A stretch of 52,383 nucleotides of DNA from Massilia rubra (GTDB lineage: Bacteria; Pseudomonadota; Gammaproteobacteria; Burkholderiales; Burkholderiaceae_D), in the NCBI RefSeq assembly GCF_011682065.1, contig NZ_VUYU01000041.1:1-52383 (forward strand), given 5' to 3'. The notes below the pieces were generated by a model, which was not told the origin of the DNA, made no database searches, and saw only the letters and a program-made list of their open reading frames with translations. A program made the position numbers and the translations under genes. Positions 1 to 7,847 of this stretch are shown here, in pieces (position 1 is the stretch's first letter; every line of letters starts with the position of its first letter).

Positions 1-147
1 GCTGGCTGGCCATCGTACTGGAACGTCTCCCGACGTGCCCCAACAGCCAGATTGATTCGCTGCTGCCATTCCCCGACTTTACTTCGCGCTAAACAGGCTG
101 TACAGGTGGGGCCGCTGGCCGCTTACGTTCCGGACATGTCCGCTTAC
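1..147. mobile_element. Right end of an IS66-like insertion sequence
   Basis: The window opens inside a transposase tail (3-92). Fifty-five bases beyond its stop the sequence ends in CGCTTAC at 141-147. Read from the other strand this is GTAAGCG, the usual IS66-family terminus; a second CCGCTTACGTTCC lies just inside it (117-125), like subterminal repeats in this family. Only one end is in the window, so neither the full element nor a target duplication can be checked. Confidence 0.55.
3..92 (+). CDS. IS66-family transposase, C-terminal fragment
   Basis: An open frame enters from the left edge and stops at TAA (90-92), giving the last 29 residues of a protein. The segment LERLPTCPNSQIDSLLP resembles the extreme C-terminus of IS66 TnpC transposases, where a helix is followed by a P-N/H-x-R-I-D-x-LLP motif. 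The transposase cuts and joins the ends of the element. The gene is cut by the window edge, so its intactness is unknown. The call rests on this short motif plus the IS66-like end just downstream. Confidence 0.55.
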   Translation, partial: WLAIVLERLPTCPNSQIDSLLPFPDFTSR

Positions 148-219
148 AGATGAACGGGATTCCCCACCCGAAATTTCGGGACGCGGGCATATGAAAATAT
201 CGAAGAGGCGTTCCAAGGA

Positions 220-252
220 AAGCAGGACGGCAACTGGCTTCCCGTCCTGCTT
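220..252 (-). terminator. Stem-loop terminator of the TIR/patatin operon
   Basis: An 11-bp perfect inverted repeat (220-230 with 242-252, stem AAGCAGGACGG) flanks an 11-base loop. On the minus strand it is followed by TTTCCTT. It lies 43 bases beyond the last gene of the minus-strand operon and is well placed to end it; read rightwards it could also end IS transcription. Confidence 0.6.
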
Positions 253-294
253 TAACGAACGAAGTGTTTCAGATAGAACAGGCTGGCAGTCGCT

Positions 295-1092
295 CTAGTC
301 ATTGTCTCGACCAGGGAGCATGCTTTCCAATTGCCAGAAAACCAATAAAGGAACCGGCGGGAACAAATGGACTAAAGCTGGAGATTTCTCCTCATTCGCT
401 TCGCCTTCTTGGCGCTCGTCTTGTCTCGATTTTGCCCTGTACGTCCGAATTTCTCCCCGAGCCCATTTCAAGCGCTGTTCAAGCCTACCTGGCCCCGTAT
501 TGTCGCCTTTGCCACCTTTTTTCGCAGTGGCTTTCGAAAAGTCGAGGGTAGTGATGTTGATTTGCAGCTGCTTCGCGAGGGCATACGCTCCGGCCACCCT
601 GGGGCCGGAGCCGATACACACAATCCGCTGAGCTTGAGAAATCTTTAAAGCTGAAAGTAGTGAATACGTGGTTTCGCTTTGGCCTATCACACCATTGGCC
701 AGAAACGTTTGTTGCCAGGCCGGAGTGACTCGGGGAGCTGCCGCGCGGGATGTCGCATGATAAAAATTGAGCGCAGCTTGCCGCTGCCCTCGTCGCTCAT
801 CGGGCGGCGCGAGCGGTTCAGCAACGTTCGCGTTTAAGTATTCACTGAGCGTCAGCGCGGCTAGAGAACAATACTTGCTGTTGTAGGGCATCCAAACTGG
901 CATGCGTCGACCAGCGGCAATCCGAACTGTGGCAATCAGAAGCTCTTTTGCCATCCATCCCGCCCTTTGGGCATCGGTGCCTCGCGTTGCGAAGTTATCG
1001 GTGTCTTCTCCAATCATGGCGACACCTAGTTTGGCCGTATCTCCGAGCACGATAAACAGGCTATCCCTACTGGCGCGCAGTGTGCCAGTCAT
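295..1092 (-). CDS. Unrecognised 265-aa protein with a Rossmann-like glycine loop, last gene of the TIR/patatin operon
   Basis: I do not recognise this family. The start codon overlaps the stop of the upstream TIR gene in an ATGA (1089-1092), so translation is probably coupled and the product probably works with it. Residues about 156-176 (RIVCIGSGPRVAGAYALAKQL) read as a beta strand, a glycine-rich loop and a helix, as in nucleotide- or SAM-binding Rossmann folds. The N-terminal half (residues 10-70) alternates strands and helices with many small hydrophobics and could be a second alpha/beta domain. The region around 185-240 is very Lys/Arg/Glu-rich and low in complexity. No signal peptide or transmembrane segment is evident. 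Coding G+C is lower than in the core genes to the right. By position it may be an accessory or regulatory subunit of the defence-like operon; that role is inference. Confidence 0.6.
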   Translation of the reverse strand: MTGTLRASRDSLFIVLGDTAKLGVAMIGEDTDNFATRGTDAQRAGWMAKELLIATVRIAAGRRMPVWMPYNSKYCSLAALTLSEYLNANVAEPLAPPDERRGQRQAALNFYHATSRAAAPRVTPAWQQTFLANGVIGQSETTYSLLSALKISQAQRIVCIGSGPRVAGAYALAKQLQINITTLDFSKATAKKGGKGDNTGPGRLEQRLKWARGEIRTYRAKSRQDERQEGEANEEKSPALVHLFPPVPLLVFWQLESMLPGRDND

Positions 1093-2327
1093 CGTAAGCC
1101 TCTCGGAAATTCAGCTATTTCAGATTCATCTATGAGCTTAACGCTGATGCGACGACCCAGCCATTCAATAGGGTCTTTGCTTCTCCAGTTCATAAGCCTC
1201 CCTGGTGAAATGACTAGACTGTCGCCACTTGGCGCATACGGATCAAGCGCGTGGAAGTCTTGTAACTCCGTTGGCAGTCCGGAGATTCGCACTACGTGTT
1301 CCGGTCCATTACCTTTTCTAGCAACAATCACCTGATCGCTACTGAAGGATTGATTCGCGAAACCAGCGTAGGCGAGAGAGCTGCTAACCGTTCCGGTCAA
1401 ATAGTTCATCCGCATATTTTCAGACAGTGCTTGTGCCGCAGCGATCTTAAGCAATATCTTCTCTAGCGCGCTCTTTTTTAGCCGCCCAATCTTCGTGAAA
1501 AAGCGGTCGTCCAAGTCCAGTCGGTCGTCGGGCGTTACGAGAGGAGAAGGCTTCCCGTCAGGGAGTCTCAATGAGATTGTGCCGAGTCTATGCAATAGCG
1601 CAAAATCAGTCTCGTGCCGGATCCATCGCGATTTGTGGGAATTTTTGGATTCGATGAACAGCACGGTTCCCATCCGAATTAGCTCTTCATCCAACCTTTT
1701 CTGAAAGTCTGCGCCTGGCGAGACTGAAAAACGATCCAGAAAAACTTCAAACCCTTTTCGTCCAAGCTCAGTGTGAAGCTGCTCCGCCAAGACACTTGCC
1801 TCAGACCGAAGGTAACTAATAAAAATACGTGGCCGTGCACTTAATACGCCAACACTACGAAGCAGGTCATGCAGAGCAGCTCTGTTACCCACGACAGCTG
1901 GAATCTGGTTTAGTGGTCGCAGTTCCGGGGGAACCATTGATTGACGTGTGCCCGGCACTACAGCAGGGATTGCCATAGCGTTCACCTGCCCGTACCAAGC
2001 TGGCATTACAAAGTGCGGAGCACCAACCGTATCAACGACAGGTACATAGCACAATTTACAGTCTGGCTCGTGGAGCGCGTGGCACCCGCCGAAGTTGCGA
2101 CCAAGGCAGGGGGGTGTTACTTCTCTGACGGTAGGGGCCAACGCAAGAATTTCACGAGCCAAATCTTCGCCAATTTCGTACGCTGTCGCTAGCGTAGACG
2201 ATGCAACAGGTTCGAGCAAAATGTAATGTGAGCTCGTTATTGGCAGACCCAAGAAGCCACGACATCGGCCGCCACCTGTCCCATCGGGATACTGCAAGAC
2301 TAATTGAATTCCATTACGCAAGTGCAT
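1089..2327 (-). CDS. TIR-domain protein with N-terminal Cys cluster (412 aa)
   Basis: A TIR domain spans roughly residues 166-285. It opens with RIFISYLRSEASVLAEQL (first strand and BB-loop region) and carries WIRHETDFAL, where Glu239 fits the catalytic glutamate of NAD-cleaving TIR enzymes. Before it, residues 74-93 contain C-x7-C-x7-C-x2-C with His83 and His86, a possible zinc site, in an otherwise unrecognised N-terminal domain. About 125 residues follow the TIR and match nothing I know. Bacterial TIR enzymes cleave NAD+ or make cyclic ADP-ribose-type signals. The gene lies 55 bp after the patatin gene, with AAGGGAAG just before its ATG, and overlaps the next gene by 4 bp. It could be an NAD-consuming effector or a second signal producer. 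Confidence 0.75.
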   Translation of the reverse strand: MHLRNGIQLVLQYPDGTGGGRCRGFLGLPITSSHYILLEPVASSTLATAYEIGEDLAREILALAPTVREVTPPCLGRNFGGCHALHEPDCKLCYVPVVDTVGAPHFVMPAWYGQVNAMAIPAVVPGTRQSMVPPELRPLNQIPAVVGNRAALHDLLRSVGVLSARPRIFISYLRSEASVLAEQLHTELGRKGFEVFLDRFSVSPGADFQKRLDEELIRMGTVLFIESKNSHKSRWIRHETDFALLHRLGTISLRLPDGKPSPLVTPDDRLDLDDRFFTKIGRLKKSALEKILLKIAAAQALSENMRMNYLTGTVSSSLAYAGFANQSFSSDQVIVARKGNGPEHVVRISGLPTELQDFHALDPYAPSGDSLVISPGRLMNWRSKDPIEWLGRRISVKLIDESEIAEFPRGLR

Positions 2328-2382
2328 AAACTTCCCTTAGAACGTCGTGATTCCGCTACCGGCAATGGGTGTTAAAGCCAAC

Positions 2383-4062
2383 CTAAAGCGTGCCTGACTT
2401 CCAATCAGTAGCTATCACGCCATTCAAGAAACGCGATTTGATTTGCGATTGGATTTCGTAATCTCGCGCCTTCTGACGACCGAGATTAGCTAACTCTAAA
2501 ATTCGTTTGGAATCGTCGAGTGTGAATCGTCCTTGTTCGGTAGTCTGATCTATTCGAAGAAAACGTGCTTTACCTACTAAATTTTCTGCATGATCTACGG
2601 CAGAATTCACCTGGGCATCCATCAGCAAGGTGATCAGGTTTTTATTCCAGCCGGCCACGCTTGATTCCTTGAACCGCGTCGCGTTAAAGGGTTCTTTGGT
2701 AGTGCCAATACTGAGCAAGTCAATTCGTTGAAGCGGCACGTCGAGATAAGTTGTCGCTTCTACGATGGCCGCCATCGCTGGACAGTTTGCCCATACTCCA
2801 CCGTCTAGATGGTTCGAGGGGACAAAGCCATCAGCTACATCAGATGCCGAGAAGTATGTTGGCGCAGCAGCCGAGGCACGCGCAACTTGCGCCATATTTT
2901 TGTCAGCGTCGTGACCCTGAAGTTTGTTGTGGGGAGTACGGAAGATATGATGTTGGCCACCTACGGTATTGTATGAAGGGATCACCAACCGGCAATTTGA
3001 GTCCCTCATGGTTTTGATAGTACCGTCGGGAAAATATGCGGCGGAAATCGCCGCCGAGAGCGCGTCTCCACGATGCTTCGGACCGAAAAACAGCTGCCAA
3101 AACTGCCGTCGGACACGTCCGAAAACATTCGTCATTGGGAAGATAGTTGGCCCCTTCTCAACGTAAAACGTCAACAGATCTTCTGCAGAGATTCCCAGAC
3201 TCAAACCTAACGCCAATATCCCACCTGTCGATGTGCCGGCGATCAAATCGAAGTACTGCGAGAGTGGTTTTTTAAGGTCTTTTTCAAGCTCTGCAAGAAA
3301 GGCTGCGGTAAAAGCGCCCTTAACTCCACCACCGTCTAGTGCCAGGATTCTGAATGACATTCCGTCCGAAACTCGACCGTGGACGACCGGCAGCCTGGCA
3401 AGCTGATTATGAATCGTCGTAGCTAAATCATCTGCGTCTGCGTTCAACGCCAACTTAACATTTGTTTCCTGGTCCAACCCGTTTCGCAACTTGCCCAAGA
3501 GGTCTGCATGGCGCTTTAACATCTCTTCGGCGGTTCCGCCTAGTCCGCCTAAAACAAAGCAGGGCAAACTACGGTTGATGGCAAGTGCGGCTTCGATAGG
3601 AATTCCAGAGATGTTCTCTGTAAGACGCTGCAGGTCTCCCCCGAGGGATACAAACGCGTCACAACGTTCTGCCATCCATTCACGCAAAATTTTCAGACTG
3701 TTTTCCCTTGCATTGCCCTCCGTTGACTCTGGTGTCTCATAAAGTACGGAAAATCTGCGCCATTCCTCTAGGGTTTGGGCGCTTTCTGTTTTGGACCAAT
3801 GCCGCGAGACAGCCAGAGTTAGCGCATCCCGGCGTCCGTTGTTAACGACGTGCCTCTTGGCAGCTTTCAGTAGGATGGGGGTAATTGTGGGGTGACACCC
3901 ATGAAGGATGTGTCCGCCACTGCGGAAGACCAGGTCAGCAAATTTCTCTACAAATGCGCACATCGCATTTTGCTGCGGACCGGGTATGTCACCCGCAATG
4001 CTCCCGGAGAGCCAAATACGAACACCCTGGAGTGGAGGAGAAGAAAAATTAGACAACGACAT
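2383..4062 (-). CDS. SLOG-domain/patatin-like phospholipase fusion
   Basis: In a 559-aa protein, residues about 13-185 look like a SLOG/LOG Rossmannoid fold: VRIWLSGSI at the first strand, a CDAFVSLGGD strand, and LGGLGGTAEEM, which matches the LOG signature GGxGTxxE. Residues about 240-520 are a patatin-like lipase. DGGGVKG (243-249) forms the oxyanion hole, GTSTGG (276-281) holds nucleophile Ser278, and the DGG at 420-422 supplies the catalytic Asp, so the Ser-Asp dyad is complete. Patatin effectors such as CBASS CapV degrade membrane phospholipid when a nucleotide signal binds; SLOG domains in Thoeris ThsA bind TIR-made ADP-ribose isomers. I infer a lipase switched on by a TIR product. An ATG 60 bases upstream (4122) is in frame but would overlap the broken thsB-like gene; the ATG at 4062 has GGAA 8 bases upstream and is preferred. 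Confidence 0.8.
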   Translation of the reverse strand: MSLSNFSSPPLQGVRIWLSGSIAGDIPGPQQNAMCAFVEKFADLVFRSGGHILHGCHPTITPILLKAAKRHVVNNGRRDALTLAVSRHWSKTESAQTLEEWRRFSVLYETPESTEGNARENSLKILREWMAERCDAFVSLGGDLQRLTENISGIPIEAALAINRSLPCFVLGGLGGTAEEMLKRHADLLGKLRNGLDQETNVKLALNADADDLATTIHNQLARLPVVHGRVSDGMSFRILALDGGGVKGAFTAAFLAELEKDLKKPLSQYFDLIAGTSTGGILALGLSLGISAEDLLTFYVEKGPTIFPMTNVFGRVRRQFWQLFFGPKHRGDALSAAISAAYFPDGTIKTMRDSNCRLVIPSYNTVGGQHHIFRTPHNKLQGHDADKNMAQVARASAAAPTYFSASDVADGFVPSNHLDGGVWANCPAMAAIVEATTYLDVPLQRIDLLSIGTTKEPFNATRFKESSVAGWNKNLITLLMDAQVNSAVDHAENLVGKARFLRIDQTTEQGRFTLDDSKRILELANLGRQKARDYEIQSQIKSRFLNGVIATDWKSGTL

Positions 4063-4085
4063 ATTAGTGTTCCAGTAGAGTGCAA

Positions 4086-4688
4086 CTATCGATTTACCAT
4101 TTTGGCTGCGGTTTCGATCCATCCGCCGATGTTCGTCCGCCCGTTCTGCTCAACGAAGTTGTACCGGAGGCAGTGTTTCGAGAGGGGTACGACGTTATTG
4201 GTTTTCGGGGCGTCAAACCACAAATCGGACTCAGCGATGGGGCGCGTATAGTCCGCATAGCGAACCCATTTCCCATCTTCGATCTCGGCGAAATATATTC
4301 CGCTATCTGTTCTATAAACCCCCATTTGACTTAGTGGGTCGGCGCCCTTTGTGCAAGTCTTTTTTGGTTGTTCTCTACCAAATGGATATCTACTGAAAGC
4401 AGACCGTTCCCCTTTAAGATACTTTGGGCAATCTCAAAACGAACCCAACGCCGTTCTGAAGTCTGCGCCCCGACTAATACGCAAGTCACTGAACTGTTCT
4501 TCAAGCCTTCACGTAAGAAGCGCTTGAGCGCATCAGCACTCTCTCGCTTAGACGATTCGAATACACTTCCGTCTAAGAAGCCATCTGCGATTTGCTCTCT
4601 GTCGTTTACAACCTAGCTATTCCTGATGTTCCAAACGCGCCAAATGTCGGGCTGATAGTGGAACGAAAAAAAATGCTCTGCGCGCCAT
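4086..4688 (-). pseudogene. Broken ThsB-type TIR gene (Thoeris signal-producing family)
   Basis: Joining three frames gives a protein of about 200 aa, the normal ThsB size. It starts MARRAFFSFHYQPDIWRV and contains SSVTCVLVGAQTSERRWVRF with glutamate next (the putative catalytic Glu) and ends GGWIETAAKMVNR. These are signatures of the ThsB TIR-like family (Pfam PF08937). Three lesions break it: an 8-T run (4666-4673) that needs 7 T for the frame to continue; an in-frame TAG (4613-4615) where Trp is expected; and a one-base loss near 4351, after which the correct frame resumes. AGAGGA lies 6 bases before the ATG at 4688. The 79-codon open stretch 4086-4325 is only the tail of this gene. It lies 34 bp after the intact TIR gene. 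Sequencing error is possible for the homopolymer but unlikely for all three lesions. Confidence 0.8.
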
Positions 4689-4722
4689 GGAGATTCCTCT
4701 AAGGTAGTCGTACGAAGGCGGA

Positions 4723-5316
4723 TCAATAAGACCTGAAATTTGCGCTACCGCTAGCAAAATTCTTTAGCGTCGTCCATCCTCTTCCGGCACCTTCCACGAA
4801 CACATCTGAAGCACCGGTCCGATAGATGTCTTTACCTACGATAGGATAGATCGCGAGATATTCTTGACCCTTGAACGTTTCGTAAGCGTTGTCTACAAGT
4901 GGGAGAATGGCGACTTGATTTGGCTTAAAGCCATCGAAATACCCGAGCTCCCAAGGCATCCATTTTGAATCACTTGCTGCTTCGGTCGCCACCCAGACGA
5001 GGGACTTAGACTGGCGCATACGTGTTCGAAGCAACTCAGCGGTTTGTGTTGTGACTTTGCTTCTGTCGAGTTGCGCATCATCCACCCAGTCAACATAGAC
5101 TTTGTAGCCTTGATTCTCCAATATTGCCTTCACGCCAAGAATCAGATCAGCATCCTTGCTGGCATGCGACAGAAAGATATCGAAGGTCTCGTACTTAGAG
5201 GCTGCCGTCGCTTCCTCCAGGAGAATGCGAGTGGAAGCTTTACCCGACCGTTTATATTGTTGTTTGGCAGTCGCCGTGGCTGACCTGGCTTCGCTTTTAG
5301 TGTAGTAGGTTGACAT
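4723..5316 (-). CDS. TIR-domain protein (197 aa), first gene of the defence-like operon
   Basis: After a basic N-terminal extension of about 43 residues, a TIR domain begins with FDIFLSHASKDADLI and runs to about residue 165. WMPWELGYFDG places a conserved Glu (residue 123) where bacterial TIR enzymes carry the catalytic glutamate, so NAD+ cleavage or cyclisation activity is plausible. It differs from the ThsB-like pseudogene just downstream and looks like the general TIR_2 type. It is the first gene of the minus-strand operon, preceded by about 540 bp without genes. No strong ribosome-binding site is visible before the ATG at 5316. In the model proposed here it senses infection and makes the signal read by the SLOG domain of the patatin protein. 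Confidence 0.8.
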   Translation of the reverse strand: MSTYYTKSEARSATATAKQQYKRSGKASTRILLEEATAASKYETFDIFLSHASKDADLILGVKAILENQGYKVYVDWVDDAQLDRSKVTTQTAELLRTRMRQSKSLVWVATEAASDSKWMPWELGYFDGFKPNQVAILPLVDNAYETFKGQEYLAIYPIVGKDIYRTGASDVFVEGAGRGWTTLKNFASGSANFRSY

Positions 5317-5713
5317 GTTAGAGGAAGGCTCGAAGGCTTGGCTCTAGGACAGCGCCCTGTTGATGGCCCTGAATCCGTTTTCGCTCAGCCGTACGATAAG
5401 AAAGTGTAGGAGGGGAAACTTTTGATGACTTAGATTCCACAATAGCATATTGCCACCAAAAAATTCTCTCTGATTGTCACTCTCGGTTCCGCGACACCGC
5501 AGTGCGCATGGCGCATGGCGCGGGCCAATCTCTTGCCGTTGAATCGAGCCGACGGCGCGCGCCCAGACTAGCGCCGAAAAATCGCAACGAGTTCATTAAC
5601 GCGAGACCGCGACGAAGTGGCGCCTAGAGCAACACGAGATGGGTCATATCAAAAATTGATAGCACGGGGCCCTGGGACTCGCATCCTGAAAAAGAGAAGC
5701 GGACAAGCCAACC

Positions 5714-5752
5714 GTGCGTAGAAGTTATGCCTCAGTCACCTTAACTACGCAC
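5714..5752. repeat. 8-bp inverted repeat GTGCGTAG/CTACGCAC
   Basis: GTGCGTAG at 5714-5721 pairs perfectly with CTACGCAC at 5745-5752 across a 23-base spacer. No T-tract follows. It could be a protein-binding site or part of the suspected transposon end next to glmS. Confidence 0.5.
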
Positions 5753-5766
5753 AATTGTACAAAAAC

Positions 5767-5825
5767 ACCGCAACTTAAATTAATTGTCTTTTTATGTTTT
5801 GTTCTAGGAAGAAGTACCGCAACTT
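5767..5825. repeat. Direct repeat ACCGCAACTT, possible transposon-end binding sites
   Basis: ACCGCAACTT occurs at 5767-5776 and 5816-5825, 49 bp apart and in the same orientation. The nearer copy starts about 31 bp beyond the glmS stop, close to the ~25 bp at which Tn7-type elements insert. Spaced repeats of this kind are typical of transposase (TnsB) binding sites at Tn7-family ends. A clear terminal TGT is not visible, so this stays tentative. Confidence 0.35.
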
Positions 5826-5855
5826 TAGTCAATCAAAGCCAGCCAGCAAGCAGCC

Positions 5856-5891
5856 TTACTCCACCGTCACCGATTTGGCCAGATTACGCGG
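5856..5891 (-). other. attTn7-type recognition sequence at the 3' end of glmS
   Basis: The last codons of glmS encode [10 protein letters not shown] followed by TAA. This is the conserved segment bound by TnsD/TniQ-type target selectors of Tn7-family transposons, which insert just beyond the stop. The accessory island starts exactly there, in line with use of this site for integration. Confidence 0.6.
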
Positions 5892-7685
5892 CTTGTCCAC
5901 ATCCGTGCCCTTGGCCAGCGCGGTGTGATACGCCAGCAACTGCAACGCCACCACGTGCAGGATCGGCGACAGTAGACCGTAGTGTTCCGGCAAGCGGATC
6001 ACATGCAGCCCGTCGCCCGAGGTGATACGCGAATCGACGTCGGCGAACACATACAGCTGACCACCACGGGCGCGCACTTCCTGCATGTTCGATTTCAGCT
6101 TTTCCAGCAGCGCGTCATTCGGTGCAATCGTGACGACCGGCATTTCATCGGTCACCAGCGCCAGCGGGCCGTGCTTGAGTTCACCAGCCGGATACGCTTC
6201 GGCGTGAATATACGAAATTTCCTTGAGCTTCAACGCGCCTTCCAGGGCGATCGGATAGTGCATGCCACGGCCCAGGAACAGCGCGTTGTCCTTGCGCGCA
6301 AAGTCGTCGGCCCAGGCGATGATCTGCGGTTCCAGCGCCAGCACTGCGGCAATCGCCACCGGCAGGTGACGCATCTGCTTCAGGTAAGTCGCTTCTTCTT
6401 CATCCGACAGACGGCCGTTGACCTGCGCCAGCGTCAACGTCAGCAGGAACAGCGCGGCCAGCTGGGTGGTGAAGGCCTTGGTCGACGCCACGCCCACTTC
6501 CACGCCGGCGCGGGTGATGTACGACAGAGCGCATTCACGCACCATGGCGCTGGTTGCCACGTTGCAGATGGTCAAGGTGTGCACCATGCCCAGGCTGCGC
6601 GCATGCTTGAGGGCGGCCAGGGTGTCGGCCGTTTCGCCGCTCTGCGAAATCGTCACCACCAGGGTGTTCGGATGCGGCACGCTGTCGCGGTAGCGGTATT
6701 CGCTGGCGATCTCGACCTGGACCGGAACCTTGGCCACCGATTCCATCCAGTACTTGGCGGTCAGGCCCGAGTAGTAGCTGGTGCCGCAAGCCAAAATCAG
6801 CACGCGGTCGATCTGCTTGAAGACCTTGAACGCGTCGTCGCCGAACAGTTCCGGCATGATGCCGGTGACGCCTTCGAGCGTGTCGCCGATGACGCGCGGC
6901 TGTTCGAAGATTTCTTTCTGCATGTAGTGGCGGTACGGACCCAACTCGGCCGCGCCGGTATGCGCATGCACGGTTTTCACTTCGCGCTCGACTGGTTTAC
7001 CGTCGACGTCGACGATCCAGACCTTGGCCAGTTGCAGGTCGACCACGTCGCCTTCGTCCAGATAGATGATCTGGTCGGTGGTGCCGGCCAGCGCCATGGC
7101 GTCGGAGGCGACGAAGTTCTCGCCCTGGCCGATGCCGACGATCAGCGGCGAACCCTGGCGCGCGGCGACCACGCGGTGCGGCTCTTCGCGGCTGAACACG
7201 GCAATCGCGTAGGCGCCGTGCAGGCGCTTGACGGCCAGCTGGACGGTCTCGAACAAGTCGCCGCTATACATGTGGTCGACCAGGTGGGCGATGACTTCGG
7301 TATCGGTCTGGCTCTGGAACACATAACCGAGGGCGGTCAGTTCGGCGCGCAGTTCGTCGTGGTTTTCGATGATGCCATTGTGGACCAGCGCGATGCGGGC
7401 GTTCTCTTCGGTTGGCGAAAAGTGCGGGTGCGCATTGTGCGACGCCGGCGCGCCGTGCGTGGCCCAGCGGGTGTGGGCGATGCCGGTGAAGCCTTGCAGG
7501 CCCACGCTGGCGATCTGGGTTTCGAGGTCGGCCACGCGCGAGGTGCTGCGCGAACGCACCAGCTTGCCGTCGACGTGCAATGCCACGCCGCACGAGTCGT
7601 AACCACGGTATTCAAGGCGCTTGAGGCCCTCGACCAGGATGGGAGTAATGTTACGTTGTGCTACTGCTCCGACGATACCGCACAT
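5856..7685 (-). CDS. glmS: Glutamine-fructose-6-phosphate aminotransferase (isomerising)
   Basis: This cytoplasmic enzyme makes glucosamine-6-phosphate from fructose-6-phosphate and glutamine, the first step towards UDP-GlcNAc for peptidoglycan and LPS. At 609 aa it has the length of the E. coli enzyme. It starts MCGIVGAV, so Cys2 becomes the N-terminal nucleophile of the glutaminase domain (about 1-240). Two SIS domains follow (about 285-425 and 455-600), including [10 protein letters not shown] and SQSGETADT sugar-phosphate loops, and it ends in the conserved LAKSVTVE. glmU, acting later in the same pathway, is 3 kb away on the same strand. The gene is divergent from an Lrp-type regulator across an A+T-rich 162-bp gap. 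Its 3' end doubles as an attTn7 site. Confidence 0.97.
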   Translation of the reverse strand: MCGIVGAVAQRNITPILVEGLKRLEYRGYDSCGVALHVDGKLVRSRSTSRVADLETQIASVGLQGFTGIAHTRWATHGAPASHNAHPHFSPTEENARIALVHNGIIENHDELRAELTALGYVFQSQTDTEVIAHLVDHMYSGDLFETVQLAVKRLHGAYAIAVFSREEPHRVVAARQGSPLIVGIGQGENFVASDAMALAGTTDQIIYLDEGDVVDLQLAKVWIVDVDGKPVEREVKTVHAHTGAAELGPYRHYMQKEIFEQPRVIGDTLEGVTGIMPELFGDDAFKVFKQIDRVLILACGTSYYSGLTAKYWMESVAKVPVQVEIASEYRYRDSVPHPNTLVVTISQSGETADTLAALKHARSLGMVHTLTICNVATSAMVRECALSYITRAGVEVGVASTKAFTTQLAALFLLTLTLAQVNGRLSDEEEATYLKQMRHLPVAIAAVLALEPQIIAWADDFARKDNALFLGRGMHYPIALEGALKLKEISYIHAEAYPAGELKHGPLALVTDEMPVVTIAPNDALLEKLKSNMQEVRARGGQLYVFADVDSRITSGDGLHVIRLPEHYGLLSPILHVVALQLLAYHTALAKGTDVDKPRNLAKSVTVE

Positions 7686-7847
7686 GATGACCTCGATGTA
7701 GAAATGATTGAATGCGCAGATCGTAGTTGAGCCAGCATGAAATATGCTTTCTAATTTGTTATATTATTGATATATTATTTCATCAAGCAGTTTGCATGAA
7801 TTATTCTTTCATTTATCACTCACATCCTTTGCGAATCATCAAACGCC

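Larger units (their letters stand above)
5317..5855. other. Gene-free region between TIR operon and glmS
   Basis: About 540 bp without a credible gene. It must hold the promoter of the minus-strand TIR operon, though I see no convincing -35/-10 pair. The half nearest glmS (5701-5855) holds an inverted repeat and a direct repeat, annotated separately, and is A+T-rich. The middle (5460-5700) shows nothing I can name. Confidence 0.5.

Noticed and set aside
4086-4325. 79-codon frame as a separate small gene
   Set aside because: It reads as the C-terminal part of the broken ThsB-type gene; its ATG is an internal methionine.
5982-7730. 582-codon frame antisense to glmS
   Set aside because: A shadow of strong third-position G/C bias; repetitive His/Arg/Gln/Val composition typical of antisense frames.
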